A DNA stretch of 64,000 nt from Dyadobacter soli (GCF_900101885.1 NZ_FNAN01000008.1:310001-374000), one strand, 5' to 3'. Positions 25,890 to 34,899 are shown, numbered from the stretch's first letter. A program made the numbers and translations. The notes: generated by a model not told the origin, from the sequence alone.

Positions 25890-27350
25890 TCATACGGCGT
25901 GGGCCATCACCAGTTGAGCGCCCTTGATGAATTTCTTCGCAAGCGCATCATATTTTTCATGAATGTCCTTTTTAGCATTAAACTCCTTTCCTACTTGTGT
26001 AAATGCTTCCAATTCGGAGAAACTTTTGACCACGCCGAGCGCTTTCAGTCCCATCATAGCCGCTCCTACCGCCCCGGTTTCGACGGTTTCATTCAGTTTT
26101 ACGGTTTTCCCAAAAACATCGGACAGCATTTGCACCCAGGTAGCACTGCGGGCAAAGCCGCCATTGGCATAGATCGTATCGATTTCCTGCATTTCCATCA
26201 GTATTTTACCAATGCTGTACAAATTCAGCAAAATACCTTCCATCACCGCCCGCGCGAAATGCGCACGGGTATGCGTGATGTCGAGCCCCGAAAAGCCGCC
26301 GCGAACGGACGAGCTCCAAAGCGGTGCACGTTCGCCAAGCAAATAAGGATAGAACAGCAATCCTTCCGAGCCGGGCTTAATGCCCTCCGCTTCCTTGAAA
26401 ACGGCGTCATACTCCTCTTTTGGAAAGAAAGTATTCATGAGCCATTCGAAAATAACGGCTCCGTTGTTAGACGGCCCTCCGACGATGTAGGTCTTTTCGT
26501 CGAGCACATAGCAGAACGTCTGCATCAGCGGATCGGAAAATGGCTTGGCGGAGCAAATGCGCACAGCCGCACTGGTACCGATCGTGACGGCCATGGAGCC
26601 GGTCTTAATGGCCCCGCTGCCGAGGTTCGCCAGGCAGCCGTCGCTCGCGCCCATGATTAGCGGGATACCTTCCGCCAGTTTGGCCGCATTGTCCTTAGGT
26701 AGTTTTACAATATGATAGGGTGATACCGCCTTGGGCAACTTCTCAACTTTCAGCCCTAGCTTTTTCAATGTATACACATCCCATTGCAGCTCGCGGATGT
26801 TGAACATGCCGGTGGCGGAGGCAATGGAGTAATCTACCAAAAATTCGCCCGTGAGCCTGTATACGATGTATTCCTTCACGCCCACAAACTTGCTCGTCTT
26901 CCGGTAGGTCTCCGGCTCGTTCTTCTTCATCCACAACAATTTACATACCGGCGTCATTGCGTGAATGGGCGTTCCGTTATTGTTGTAAATCTTCTTGCCT
27001 ACCTGGGAGGCGCGCAACTTCGTCGCGACGTCGGCACTGCGGTTATCGGCCCAGATAATGAGGTTGGTGAGTTGTTTGCCGTCTTTATCGAGCGCCAGCA
27101 CGCCGTGCATAGCCGCGCTGAAACTGATACCAGTCGGATCACCGTGCTCTTCGCATTTTTTTACAACTGTCTGCAATGTTTTACAGGCTGCCTGAAAAAT
27201 CTCGTCCGGGTCTTGCTCGCTCCAATCCGGCCGCGGATGCTGCATTTCATAACTTTCACTGTGCGAAGCGAGGATTGTCCCGGAAACGGTATCAAAAGCG
27301 ACTGATTTGACGTTTGTTGTGCCGATATCACAACCGATAATATAGGGCAT
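25890..27350 (-). CDS. FGGY-family carbohydrate kinase, gluconokinase-like
   Basis: The 486-residue protein has the two-domain FGGY sugar kinase fold. The first phosphate-binding motif is IIGCDIGTTNVKSVAFD. The segments FSAAMHGVLALD, IIWADNRSADVA and GTPIHAMTPVCKLLWM resemble gluconokinases more than xylulokinases. The second nucleotide-binding region contains GASDGCLANLGSGA and ANGGFARSATWVQML. It would phosphorylate gluconate or a related sugar acid in the cytoplasm. The start MPYIIGCD was chosen over an ATG ten codons upstream. No gluconate transporter is beside it, so the substrate is not certain. Confidence 0.88.
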   Translation of the reverse strand: MPYIIGCDIGTTNVKSVAFDTVSGTILASHSESYEMQHPRPDWSEQDPDEIFQAACKTLQTVVKKCEEHGDPTGISFSAAMHGVLALDKDGKQLTNLIIWADNRSADVATKLRASQVGKKIYNNNGTPIHAMTPVCKLLWMKKNEPETYRKTSKFVGVKEYIVYRLTGEFLVDYSIASATGMFNIRELQWDVYTLKKLGLKVEKLPKAVSPYHIVKLPKDNAAKLAEGIPLIMGASDGCLANLGSGAIKTGSMAVTIGTSAAVRICSAKPFSDPLMQTFCYVLDEKTYIVGGPSNNGAVIFEWLMNTFFPKEEYDAVFKEAEGIKPGSEGLLFYPYLLGERAPLWSSSVRGGFSGLDITHTRAHFARAVMEGILLNLYSIGKILMEMQEIDTIYANGGFARSATWVQMLSDVFGKTVKLNETVETGAVGAAMMGLKALGVVKSFSELEAFTQVGKEFNAKKDIHEKYDALAKKFIKGAQLVMAHAV

Positions 27351-27485
27351 TGGCAATTGTTTTAGAGGCAAAAACCGCATTCCCGCGCAAGGGAACGATG
27401 GCCTGTGATTAGTGAAACAAAAGTATGGATTTTGGGATTGATTTATTATTTTCGCAGCATCGAAAGCTATTAATACATTCCGAAT

Positions 27486-27671
27486 ATGTCTGAAACATCA
27501 CATACCGAGTCTCATTCGCTGCCCACATTTGCTTACGTCGCGGCGTTCATCATCCTTTTCATTATCCTGGCAGTAGTTGGTGACCTGTTCACATTCATCC
27601 TCGGAACCATCGGTCTGGTTGTGACTTTCGCTGCATTTTACAAAGACAACAGCCACGACGATCACCATTGA
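27486..27671 (+). CDS. small two-helix membrane protein, His-rich tail
   Basis: The 61-residue protein has a His-rich N-terminus (ETSHTESHS), two adjacent hydrophobic segments (about 15-31 and 34-52) and a C-terminal tail DNSHDDHH. I do not recognise it. The composition suggests a small inner-membrane protein, and the terminal His/Asp could bind metal. It is divergent from the kinase gene and convergent with the phosphoesterase gene. Confidence 0.65.
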   Translation: MSETSHTESHSLPTFAYVAAFIILFIILAVVGDLFTFILGTIGLVVTFAAFYKDNSHDDHH

Positions 27672-27699
27672 CATCGCGCCCGAAAGGGCATGATCATAT

Positions 27700-28929
27700 T
27701 CAACGAACGGCCAGCCCGGGAAGCACATCTACCACTTCCCAATCGAGCTGGCCGTTCGTTTTGTTTACAGTCCAGCTTTCTTCCATCACGCAGGTATCTT
27801 CCAGGTCGCGGTACTCCGCCACGAGCTTTTCATTCCGCAGCAGCAGGCGCACGAACCCGTTGTAACCCAATGCCCGCCCTTTCATTTCCTTCCTCACCCG
27901 CGTATCGTAGTAATCGATTTTGTACAATTCACCCGCATCCGGCGGCCTGATTTCCACGGGAAGCCCGCCGTGCCCGATGCAGCGTCCGAAAGCCTGCGGC
28001 CCTTTACCGTTCCTGTCGAACCGGTAGGCGACCATGCGGTGATCGTGCCCCCAGATCCATACCACCGGCCTCTGCGCATCGCCCATGAGCTTTTGCAGCT
28101 GCTCGCCCGGCCGTGTATATTCCTCCCTGAATGCCGACATATAAGGATGGTGACTTAAAAACACGATACCGCGCGTATCCAGCGGATCGCCCAGCTTTAC
28201 TACATCACGCAGCCAGGCTACCTGCTCTTTCCGCAAATGACAGTCCGGCGGCGAAAGGATCTCAAAGAACGGCCGCCCTACCGAAGTATAGCCGGTATCG
28301 ATGCCGATAATGCGCCAGTATTCGTTTTCCAGGCAGAAAAAGCCGGCTTGCTGCGTCATGCGCACGTCGCCTACCTGCGCATACATAGCGGGAAGCAAGT
28401 GCTGAAAGAATGCATTGCCATTGGAATACATTTCATGGTTGCCCGAGAGCGCCAGACTGCCCGATGCGCCGTAGTACCATGAAGCATAAGGCGCGGTGAA
28501 GTTCTCCTCCACCTCTTTGGGTGTTCCTACGAAGTAAATATCGCCCATATGCACCGTGTAATCGGGTGCGTGGCGTGCCACGAGGTTGGCTATGGCATCG
28601 GATTCGGCGGTATCGCTCGCCCAATCCGAAAGCAATGCAATGCTGATCTCTTCCCTGGACGCAATGGAAGATTGCAATGGGTAAATGCCGGTGTCGTCGT
28701 TGCGCGGGTAAGCCTGGTACGGGTGCCGCGCGCCAAAGCGGCTCCGGAGGTAATGCCAGGCAAAGCCTATCAGATTGGTTTTGAAAAATTCGGAAATGAC
28801 ATTGGTAACCGACGACGTTTGCTCGACCCGCTTTTCGTAGAGTTCCAGCTGCGTTTTGGCGTGATTTTCCGCCTCGCTGTGGCCGAGGTCGAGGTATTTC
28901 TGCGCACGTTCTTCGGAGGTTCCGGGCAT
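27700..28929 (-). CDS. calcineurin-like metallophosphoesterase
   Basis: The 409-residue protein contains the metallophosphoesterase metal-binding motifs in order: LLSDWASD, MGDIYFVG, SGNHEMYSNG, FLSHHPY and WGHDHRM. The first block has Trp where many members have a second metal-binding His. A helical N-terminal region of about 100 residues precedes the catalytic domain. No signal peptide is seen. The 3' end of the coding sequence contains a perfect 12-bp inverted repeat (27704-27715 and 27747-27758). Substrate unknown. Confidence 0.88.
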   Translation of the reverse strand: MPGTSEERAQKYLDLGHSEAENHAKTQLELYEKRVEQTSSVTNVISEFFKTNLIGFAWHYLRSRFGARHPYQAYPRNDDTGIYPLQSSIASREEISIALLSDWASDTAESDAIANLVARHAPDYTVHMGDIYFVGTPKEVEENFTAPYASWYYGASGSLALSGNHEMYSNGNAFFQHLLPAMYAQVGDVRMTQQAGFFCLENEYWRIIGIDTGYTSVGRPFFEILSPPDCHLRKEQVAWLRDVVKLGDPLDTRGIVFLSHHPYMSAFREEYTRPGEQLQKLMGDAQRPVVWIWGHDHRMVAYRFDRNGKGPQAFGRCIGHGGLPVEIRPPDAGELYKIDYYDTRVRKEMKGRALGYNGFVRLLLRNEKLVAEYRDLEDTCVMEESWTVNKTNGQLDWEVVDVLPGLAVR

Positions 28930-29077
28930 AGCGGTGCTTTTCGTGATGGGTGTTAATGGTAAATAAAAATAATTACGGGCTTAACCTCAACGATACGGAC
29001 CGGATTTTCTTGAAAGTCTGCCAGTTTCATGTAACTCATTGGCACATTACCATTAGTTAAATAATCGTTTTACCATG

Positions 29078-29108
29078 TTGACAATCGCGTTCCATACAGT
29101 TACCTTTC
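29078..29108 (+). promoter_or_regulatory. candidate promoter of the DinB gene
   Basis: TTG, a 20-bp spacer and TACCTTTC resemble the -33/-7 pattern TTG-N17-23-TAnnTTTG with one mismatch. The start codon is 35 bp downstream. Confidence 0.4.
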
Positions 29109-29142
29109 GTTCAAATTTATCAACCACCAAACACAAAATCGA

Positions 29143-29655
29143 ATGAAAAAAATTGCTATTATCTGTATGCTTTTACTGGCGGGTAAAGTCGCATCCGCAC
29201 AAACCATGACCGCGAAATACACTGCCGACTGGGAACGCGCCAAGGCTTACACCAAAGAATACCTCGATGCCATGCCGGAAGATGGTTATGCATTGAAGCC
29301 GACACCGGAAATCCGCTCATTCGCAGCGCAAATGGATCACCTGGGCGACGCCAACTATGCATTCATCTCGGCGGCAAGCGGCAAAGCGAAACCCGGCGAA
29401 TCACTCGAAAAACGTGCCGACCAATCGAAAGCGGCCGTAACGAAAGGCGTAATGGATAGCTACGATTTCGTACTCGCGGCCTTGAAAGGTATGACGGACG
29501 CAGACCTCGGCAAGGATGTGAAGGTATTTGGAATGGATATGAAAGCCGGTACCGCATTCGAAAAAGCTTTCGAGCACCAGACCCACCACCGCGGACAAAC
29601 CACGCCGTACATCCGCATGAAAGGCGCGACGCCACCGAAAGAGAAATTATTCTAG
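29143..29655 (+). CDS. exported DinB-family protein
   Basis: The 170-residue protein has a signal peptide (1-20, ending ASAQ) before a DinB/YfiT-like four-helix domain. The expected metal-binding histidines are His66 in AQMDHLGD, His145 and His149 in EHQTHHRGQ. Most DinB-family proteins are cytoplasmic thiol-transferase-like enzymes; an exported form is seen mainly in Bacteroidota. Its reaction is unknown. It is divergent from the phosphoesterase gene. Confidence 0.9.
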   Translation: MKKIAIICMLLLAGKVASAQTMTAKYTADWERAKAYTKEYLDAMPEDGYALKPTPEIRSFAAQMDHLGDANYAFISAASGKAKPGESLEKRADQSKAAVTKGVMDSYDFVLAALKGMTDADLGKDVKVFGMDMKAGTAFEKAFEHQTHHRGQTTPYIRMKGATPPKEKLF

Positions 29656-29661
29656 TACAGG

Positions 29662-29693
29662 AAAAGAGCCGACCCACTTGGATCGGCTCTTTT
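29662..29693. terminator. bidirectional terminator
   Basis: AAAAGAGCCGA pairs with TCGGCTCTTTT between the DinB gene and the convergent glycosyltransferase gene. Confidence 0.92.
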
Positions 29694-29697
29694 ATTA

Positions 29698-30696
29698 TCA
29701 GCTCTGCCCCGAGGCCTTGCTTTTCAGATTGTAGAAGTTCAATGCGAAGAAGCTGTAAACCTTCATAAAAAACGGCGGGATGATGAAGTCGCGTATCACC
29801 TCCTTTTTCCGCTCCGGCGACGGCTCGGCCATCGAAAGGTATTTCACCGCATATTTGACCCGCGGCCAGTAAGTTTCGCCGTACTCCCTCGAAAACAGCA
29901 TTTTATAGTAGTAAGTCGCGATATTCTTCGTCAGGCGGTCATGGTATTTGTATTTCAATTCCTTATCGATATTGGAATACATTTCAATGCGGTTGAAAAG
30001 AAAATCCTTACCATAATGGTTATCCGCGAAGCTCGCGCCTCCCCTTTGTTTCCGGTACACCGACATTACTTCATCGATATAACCAATCGGCCCGCGCGTG
30101 GCCAGCATAATGTTACGGGGAATATCGCCGCTGGTCGATTTATTCGTCCATTCCGGGTCCGGGTTTTTGGCAAAATCCTGCGTCCGGAACATCAGGCTCG
30201 ACGTGGCGATAAAGCAAAGCTCATCTTCGCCGATCAGGTCGTCAACCGTAAATTCCTTCTTATTAATCCAATTGACGAGATGCGGCGGTGCGGCATTGTC
30301 GTCGTAGACTACCTTTGCATTGTGGAAACAGGCCGAGTAATGCGGGTTGGCATCCATCATTTCCACCTGTTTTTGCAGCTTATCGGGCACCAGCAGGTAA
30401 TCGTCGCCGTCGAACTGGGCGACATATTCGCCTTTTGCAGCGGCAAATGTGGCCAATGCATTAAACTTTCCGTTAAGGCCCATGTTTTTCGGGTGTAACA
30501 AAAGCCTGATTTTATCGGGGAAACGCTGTTGGTATTCCGTTAATATTGCCCGGGTGTTGTCTTTGGAAAAATCATCTCCCACAATAATCTCGAAATCAAA
30601 TGTAGTCTGCTGCATCAGGATTGAATCCAGCATTTTTCCTACAAATTTTTCGTGGTTGTAGGTGACTACACACACGCTCACTTTTATCATAGTCAC
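29698..30696 (-). CDS. family 2 glycosyltransferase
   Basis: The 332-residue protein starts with the GT-A fold motif VSVCVVTYNHEKFVGKML, followed by EIIVGDDFSKDNT and the metal-binding FDGDDY. This is a typical GT2 inverting glycosyltransferase using a nucleotide sugar. The C-terminal 100 residues are basic and may associate with the membrane. It lies alone, away from the polysaccharide region; the acceptor is unknown. Confidence 0.92.
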   Translation of the reverse strand: MTMIKVSVCVVTYNHEKFVGKMLDSILMQQTTFDFEIIVGDDFSKDNTRAILTEYQQRFPDKIRLLLHPKNMGLNGKFNALATFAAAKGEYVAQFDGDDYLLVPDKLQKQVEMMDANPHYSACFHNAKVVYDDNAAPPHLVNWINKKEFTVDDLIGEDELCFIATSSLMFRTQDFAKNPDPEWTNKSTSGDIPRNIMLATRGPIGYIDEVMSVYRKQRGGASFADNHYGKDFLFNRIEMYSNIDKELKYKYHDRLTKNIATYYYKMLFSREYGETYWPRVKYAVKYLSMAEPSPERKKEVIRDFIIPPFFMKVYSFFALNFYNLKSKASGQS

Positions 30697-30858
30697 TGTT
30701 TCATTGAATAAGCGGAGTCGCTCGGCACAAATTTAGCTGAATTCTCCTCAAAATCTGTACCCCGCTATTTTACGGTTCTTTTATCGGGCGCCCCGGGCAC
30801 ATAACGGCAATGCGTCAAAATAAATTCGGCCCGAAATGAATCCGCCGGCGTGATCGTT

Positions 30859-30866
30859 TAATTTTG
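30859..30866 (+). promoter_or_regulatory. candidate -7 box of pgeF
   Basis: TAATTTTG matches TAnnTTTG exactly, 27 bp before the chosen start codon. No -33 TTG was found at the right distance. Confidence 0.35.
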
Positions 30867-30893
30867 GTACCGTTTTACATCCATACCAGACGA

Positions 30894-31664
30894 ATGCTTG
30901 CTTCCCCTACTACCGACAAACACCCGATATTCCGCAAACCTCAGATATTTAACCAATTTCCCGAACTGGTTGCCGCCGAAAGCACACGCCACGGTGGTGT
31001 GAGTAACGGCCATTATGCATCGCTGAACCTCGGCGGCTCACAGGACAGCCCCGAAAACATCATGCAAAACAACCTGATATTTTTCGGCGCATTGGGCATC
31101 CCGTTCGAAAACGTCGCGAAGGCGCACCAGGTGCATGGTACCGACATTGTAACCGTCACCAAACCCGCCCGTTTCGAAGGATTCGATGCATTGGTTACGA
31201 ACGTGAAGGGCATTCAGCTAGCCGTTACCGTGGCCGATTGCACGCCTATTCTTATTTACGACCCGGTAACAGGCGCGGTAGCCGCCATACACGCGGGCTG
31301 GCGCGGGACCGTGGGCGGGATCGTCGAAAAGTCGGTCGCGGCGATGCAGGCGAACTACGGCACCAGGGCCGAAGATTGCGTTGGCTATGTGGGTACTTGT
31401 ATCGATGAATGCAGTTTTGAAGTGGGCGATGACGTGGCGCAGCATTTCACCCCGGTCTATAAACGCCGCGACGATAGCACCAGCAAGTTTTTCGTAGACC
31501 TCAAAGCCTCCAACCGCGACCAGCTCATCCGCAGCGGTTTAAGACCTGAAAATATCGAAGTATCACCCTATTCGACCGTGCTGCACAACGAAGATTATTT
31601 CTCTCATCGTGCAGAGAAAGGCCTCACCGGCCGCCTGCTGGTGACGATCGGCCGCATTGCCTGA
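30894..31664 (+). CDS. pgeF: YfiH/PgeF-family protein (laccase-domain)
   Basis: The 256-residue protein is of the YfiH family, also called multicopper polyphenol oxidase or peptidoglycan editing factor. Metal-site motifs are STRHGGVSNGHYASLNLG, VTVADCTPILIYD and AIHAGWRGTVGG, giving the family's His/Cys/His set. Characterised members are purine nucleoside-processing zinc enzymes or correct peptidoglycan precursors; which applies here is open. The start ATG 30894 was taken over a TTG ten codons upstream. Confidence 0.92.
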   Translation: MLASPTTDKHPIFRKPQIFNQFPELVAAESTRHGGVSNGHYASLNLGGSQDSPENIMQNNLIFFGALGIPFENVAKAHQVHGTDIVTVTKPARFEGFDALVTNVKGIQLAVTVADCTPILIYDPVTGAVAAIHAGWRGTVGGIVEKSVAAMQANYGTRAEDCVGYVGTCIDECSFEVGDDVAQHFTPVYKRRDDSTSKFFVDLKASNRDQLIRSGLRPENIEVSPYSTVLHNEDYFSHRAEKGLTGRLLVTIGRIA

Positions 31665-31672
31665 TACAAAGC

Positions 31673-31709
31673 AGAACGACCAGCAACGGAATGCGCTGCT
31701 GGTCGTTCT
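31673..31709. terminator. terminator after pgeF
   Basis: A perfect 13-bp stem, AGAACGACCAGCA with its complement, lies between pgeF and the convergent histone-like gene. The T run is poor. Confidence 0.75.
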
Positions 31710-31729
31710 AATGGATTTCCTTCCGGAAA

Positions 31730-32170
31730 TTATGCGTTTTCAGGCGCAGGGGCCGATGCCGGTGCAGGAGCTTTCGGAGCAGCTGCTGGTTTTGCGGGAG
31801 CAGCTTTGGGAGCTGCCGCTTTTGCAGCAGGTTTCGGAGCGCTTGCTTCTTTACCTACGGTTGGTTTCGCAGGAGCAGCTACCGGCGCCTTAGATGAGGC
31901 TGCCGCCACTAGTGCCGCTACTTTTTCCTTTTTCTCTGCTTTGGATTGCTTCACTTCCTTTTTATCCTTTACTTTTTTCTCGGCATTCTTAGCCTCTTTG
32001 GCCTTTTTCTTCTGGGTTTCTTTTTCAAACTTGGCTACTTTCTTAGCCAGTTTGGCGGCCGCTTTCTCGATCGATTTCTTTATTTTTTTCGAGCCGGCAG
32101 TGACTGCTTCAATCTTTCCGGTAAGTGTTTCAGCAATCTCTGTCGATAACTTCTTGGTAGCGGATTTCAT
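31730..32170 (-). CDS. lysine/alanine-rich histone H1-like protein
   Basis: The 146-residue protein is very low in complexity: the first 90 residues are Lys- and Glu/Ala-rich and likely helical (AAAKLAKKVAKFEKETQKKK). The C-terminal 55 residues are Ala/Pro/Lys repeats such as PKPAAKAAAPKAAPAKPA, like eukaryotic histone H1 tails. It is expected to bind DNA nonspecifically and compact the nucleoid. Such proteins vary in length among strains. A palindrome and hairpin lie in its upstream region. Confidence 0.78.
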   Translation of the reverse strand: MKSATKKLSTEIAETLTGKIEAVTAGSKKIKKSIEKAAAKLAKKVAKFEKETQKKKAKEAKNAEKKVKDKKEVKQSKAEKKEKVAALVAAASSKAPVAAPAKPTVGKEASAPKPAAKAAAPKAAPAKPAAAPKAPAPASAPAPENA

Positions 32171-32212
32171 AAATCTGATATTAAGAATTTCATAAATGAT
32201 ACATGGAGCCCG

Positions 32213-32248
32213 GCCCCGCAGAGGGGCTAAAATGCGTCAAATTTGACG
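32213..32248. promoter_or_regulatory. hairpin and 14-bp palindrome upstream of the histone-like gene
   Basis: GCCCCGCAGAGGGGC (32213-32227) is a hairpin, and CGTCAAATTTGACG (32235-32248) a perfect palindrome, 43 to 78 bp before the histone-like start codon. The palindrome resembles an operator; the hairpin could end the SpoU methyltransferase transcript. Confidence 0.4.
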
Positions 32249-32310
32249 TCAGACAATAACCTACAAATACCCATTAATAATTTATAAATCGCAAATTTTT
32301 GGGATTATTT

Positions 32311-32841
32311 TTATGTTATCTTTTTTCTCACAAAGTCCCATAATACGATTCCCGCTGACACTGATACGTTAAAAGAATGCTTGGTACCGAACTGCGGGAT
32401 TTCCAGGCAACCATCCGCTTCGGCGATCGCCGCGTCATCCACGCCTTCTACCTCATTACCAAATACAAAAGCATAGGGCGATGCCGGCTCCGGCTCGAAA
32501 TTTTGCAGCAGCACGCTTCCTTCGGCCTGCTCTACACACCATACCTTGTAGCCCTGTGATTTCAATGTCTTTACCGCCTCCGCCGCACTCGGGCATTTTT
32601 CCCAGGCTACCGACATTTCAGCCCCAAGCGCACTGCGCGTGATCTCGCGGTGCGGTGGCTCCTGTGTGTAGCCGCAAAGCATTATTTTCTCCGCCCGCAA
32701 TGCGTCTGCCGTCCGGAAGAACGATCCGATATTGTTGAGGCTCCTGATATTGTCCAGCACGATTACGAAAGGAAATTTTTCCGATCCCTTAAATTCTTCG
32801 ACCGACATTCGGTCCATTTCATCTACACTCAGCTTGCGCAT
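32311..32841 (-). CDS. SpoU/TrmH-family RNA 2'-O-methyltransferase
   Basis: The 176-residue protein has the three knotted-methyltransferase motifs: NIRSLNNIGSFFRTADAL, FVFGNEVEGV, and IPQFGTKHSFNVSVSAGI. It lacks the N-terminal L30-like substrate-binding domain of longer SpoU members, so it resembles TrmH/TrmL-sized enzymes that methylate tRNA ribose. The exact target cannot be read. It follows the LuxR-type regulator on the same strand, but a strong terminator lies between them, ending 24 bp before the start codon. Confidence 0.92.
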   Translation of the reverse strand: MRKLSVDEMDRMSVEEFKGSEKFPFVIVLDNIRSLNNIGSFFRTADALRAEKIMLCGYTQEPPHREITRSALGAEMSVAWEKCPSAAEAVKTLKSQGYKVWCVEQAEGSVLLQNFEPEPASPYAFVFGNEVEGVDDAAIAEADGCLEIPQFGTKHSFNVSVSAGIVLWDFVRKKIT

Positions 32842-32864
32842 GAATTTCTCTCGGTTGATTTCAT

Positions 32865-32896
32865 AAAAAAAGGTTTCTGCACCTGGTACAGAAACC
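32865..32896 (-). terminator. rho-independent terminator of the LuxR-type regulator
   Basis: On the minus strand GGTTTCTG pairs with CAGAAACC, followed by seven T. Confidence 0.9.
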
Positions 32897-32920
32897 CTTT
32901 TCCGGTATGGTAAGAATAAA

Positions 32921-33541
32921 TTACTTAATCTTGGTAATCAGCTCTACGATGTTCTTCACGCCCAGTTTTTCGAAAATACGGGCCTTGTAAGTACTTACGG
33001 TAGATAGCTGCAAGTTCAGCTTTTCTGCAATTTTTGCGGTTCCCAAGCCTTCCTTCAAAAGGTTCATTACGTCGGTTTCACGCGGCGACAAGCTCACGAT
33101 CGGGTCCGGCATGTATTCCTTTGGATTAATGAGACGGTTGATATTCATTTGCTGCATATCTTCGCTCATGTACTTTTTGTTGTTCAGAACGCTCATAACG
33201 GCGGTTTTGAATTCTTCTTCCGGCGCATCCTTCGACAGGTAGCCATCGGCTCCCGCTTGCAGGTACATCAGCCCGTAAAGCTGCTCGTCGTAGCTCGAAA
33301 ACATCAGAATCCTGATACCCGGCGACTTCGCACGGATCGTTTCCACCATTTTAGTGGTGTTGCCGCCCGGAATATTGATGTCCAGGATCAGGAGGTCATA
33401 AGCCTTCGTCTCGAGTTCCTGAAGAATTTTATCAAAATCGTCAACGTCCGAAATTGCTGAATCCGGAATTAGTGATTTGAGGAGGTGTTTGGTACCGATT
33501 CTTACCACGGCGTGGTCTTCGGCGATCAGTATGTGTTTCAT
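32921..33541 (-). CDS. NarL/LuxR-type response regulator
   Basis: The 206-residue protein has a receiver domain (MKHILIAEDHAVVRIG; phospho-acceptor Asp54 in LILDINIPGG; Lys in LSKDAP) and a C-terminal LuxR helix-turn-helix (SLSPRETDVMNLLKEGLGTAKIAEKL). It is a phosphorylation-controlled transcription factor. The start MKHILIAEDH was chosen over one 14 codons upstream. No kinase is adjacent. Its AT-rich upstream region contains a palindrome at 33651-33665. Confidence 0.94.
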   Translation of the reverse strand: MKHILIAEDHAVVRIGTKHLLKSLIPDSAISDVDDFDKILQELETKAYDLLILDINIPGGNTTKMVETIRAKSPGIRILMFSSYDEQLYGLMYLQAGADGYLSKDAPEEEFKTAVMSVLNNKKYMSEDMQQMNINRLINPKEYMPDPIVSLSPRETDVMNLLKEGLGTAKIAEKLNLQLSTVSTYKARIFEKLGVKNIVELITKIK

Positions 33542-33650
33542 GGATGGGTTGGGTCCAATGGATGTAAAAAATACTGGTGTCAAATTAATCCGGTCAATCA
33601 GTTTCCAGCCTGATGATTGCCCTTGAACTGAAAATCCTGATTACCAACCA

Positions 33651-33665
33651 GTACAATTTTTGTAC
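33651..33665. promoter_or_regulatory. palindrome between divergent regulator and FemAB-like genes
   Basis: GTACAA and TTGTAC flank TTT in the AT-rich 261-bp intergenic region. It may be an operator for the regulator itself; this is inference. Confidence 0.35.
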
Positions 33666-33802
33666 ATTCAGATTGAACTGATTTGATGAATTAACAAAAA
33701 TAGTAATCAGCATTGTATTAAACATAAAAAATATCAAATTAGTATATCAATTATTTATCAAAATCCTTGATCTGAGCACATTTAACATGTATCTCATAAC
33801 TT

Positions 33803-34795
33803 TTGGACCGGTTGAGTAATAATTTTACACGCACTTCTCTTCGTTCCTGGACCTATCACGACACCGTCGTGGAGGTATTTCCAATGCAAAAGGCTCCCTT
33901 TCCTACTACCGTCGAATGGCTGTTTTTCAGAAAGGAACAGCTTGCCATTCAGACTTCTGACCTAATTTATTCATTTATTCTTACTTCCAAAGAATCCGGC
34001 GACATTTTGGCCGTATTTCACTGCCTGCCAGACACTCATGGCTGGGTTTCGCCCGCCTGCGCCCCGTTCGGCGGCATTATGCCTGCGGGGAAATGCGACG
34101 TGACTCAGCTAACATTCCTGCTCACCTGCGTCCGTGAATGGATAACCGATCACGGAGGAAAAATGCTAACCATTAAAACGGCGCCGTCGTGTTACGCCCC
34201 ACTCATCCACGAGCTGTGTCATCGCAGCTACCTTGCTGCCGGTTTTTTACCCAATCATACCTATTCCAACCACTATATTCCTATTGCCGACCAGGCTTTC
34301 GAGCGAATTATTGAGCCTGCGGAGCGGCGCAGGTTAGCGAAAGGTAAAAAGAGCGGCCTGAGCGTGGCCATTAAACCAAGCATTTACGACAAACCGACCG
34401 AAGATCTTCTGCATTGTTGCTATACCGCCCAGGGATACACACTACCTGTCCCGCGAGGGAAAATGGTGCACATTATCAATGCTTTACCTGACCACTACCT
34501 CTCCTTCACAACCTTGCTCGGCAACCGGCCCGTCGCCACGGCATTGATGGTACACGTAAGCGATACCGTATTGTACCATTTCCTTTCCGGCTTCCTACCC
34601 GAATTCCGTTCGCTCAGCCCTTCACTGTTGCTTTTCGAGGCAGCCTACGAACTAGGCAGGGCGAGCAGGATACAAATCCTGGATCTCGGCATTTCGCTCG
34701 ATCACCACGGTAACCAAAAGCCCACGCTGGCCGGTTTCAAAAAGCGCATCGGGGGCATTGAATGCCCCAAGATTATTTACAGAGCAAGGTTTTGA
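33803..34795 (+). CDS. FemAB/GNAT-fold acyltransferase-like protein
   Basis: The roughly 330-residue protein resembles proteins with a BioF2-like acetyltransferase (FemAB/GNAT) fold, with a C-terminal stretch LSPSLLLFEAAYELGRASRIQILDLGISLD and a glycine-rich turn near GFKKRIGG. It might transfer an acyl or aminoacyl group to a cell-wall or polysaccharide acceptor. No ATG is available near the start, so TTG 33803 or TTG 33812 is used; the true start is uncertain. It sits at the edge of the polysaccharide region and its end may overlap the next gene. Confidence 0.72.
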   Translation: MDRLSNNFTRTSLRSWTYHDTVVEVFPMQKAPFPTTVEWLFFRKEQLAIQTSDLIYSFILTSKESGDILAVFHCLPDTHGWVSPACAPFGGIMPAGKCDVTQLTFLLTCVREWITDHGGKMLTIKTAPSCYAPLIHELCHRSYLAAGFLPNHTYSNHYIPIADQAFERIIEPAERRRLAKGKKSGLSVAIKPSIYDKPTEDLLHCCYTAQGYTLPVPRGKMVHIINALPDHYLSFTTLLGNRPVATALMVHVSDTVLYHFLSGFLPEFRSLSPSLLLFEAAYELGRASRIQILDLGISLDHHGNQKPTLAGFKKRIGGIECPKIIYRARF

Positions 34796-34899
34796 TATTT
34801 TTTCTGATCTTCAAGCTCCGCACTCTTTTGGATATTGGGAAATTTCTTGATCTTTCTGTCCGATTCATATACCCTTGGTTACTTTACCCAACTATCAGC

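Noticed and set aside
31657..31893. 78-residue open frame after pgeF
   Set aside because: It crosses the terminator hairpin and is antisense to the low-complexity histone-like gene; its Leu/Gln-rich sequence is the mirror of that repeat.
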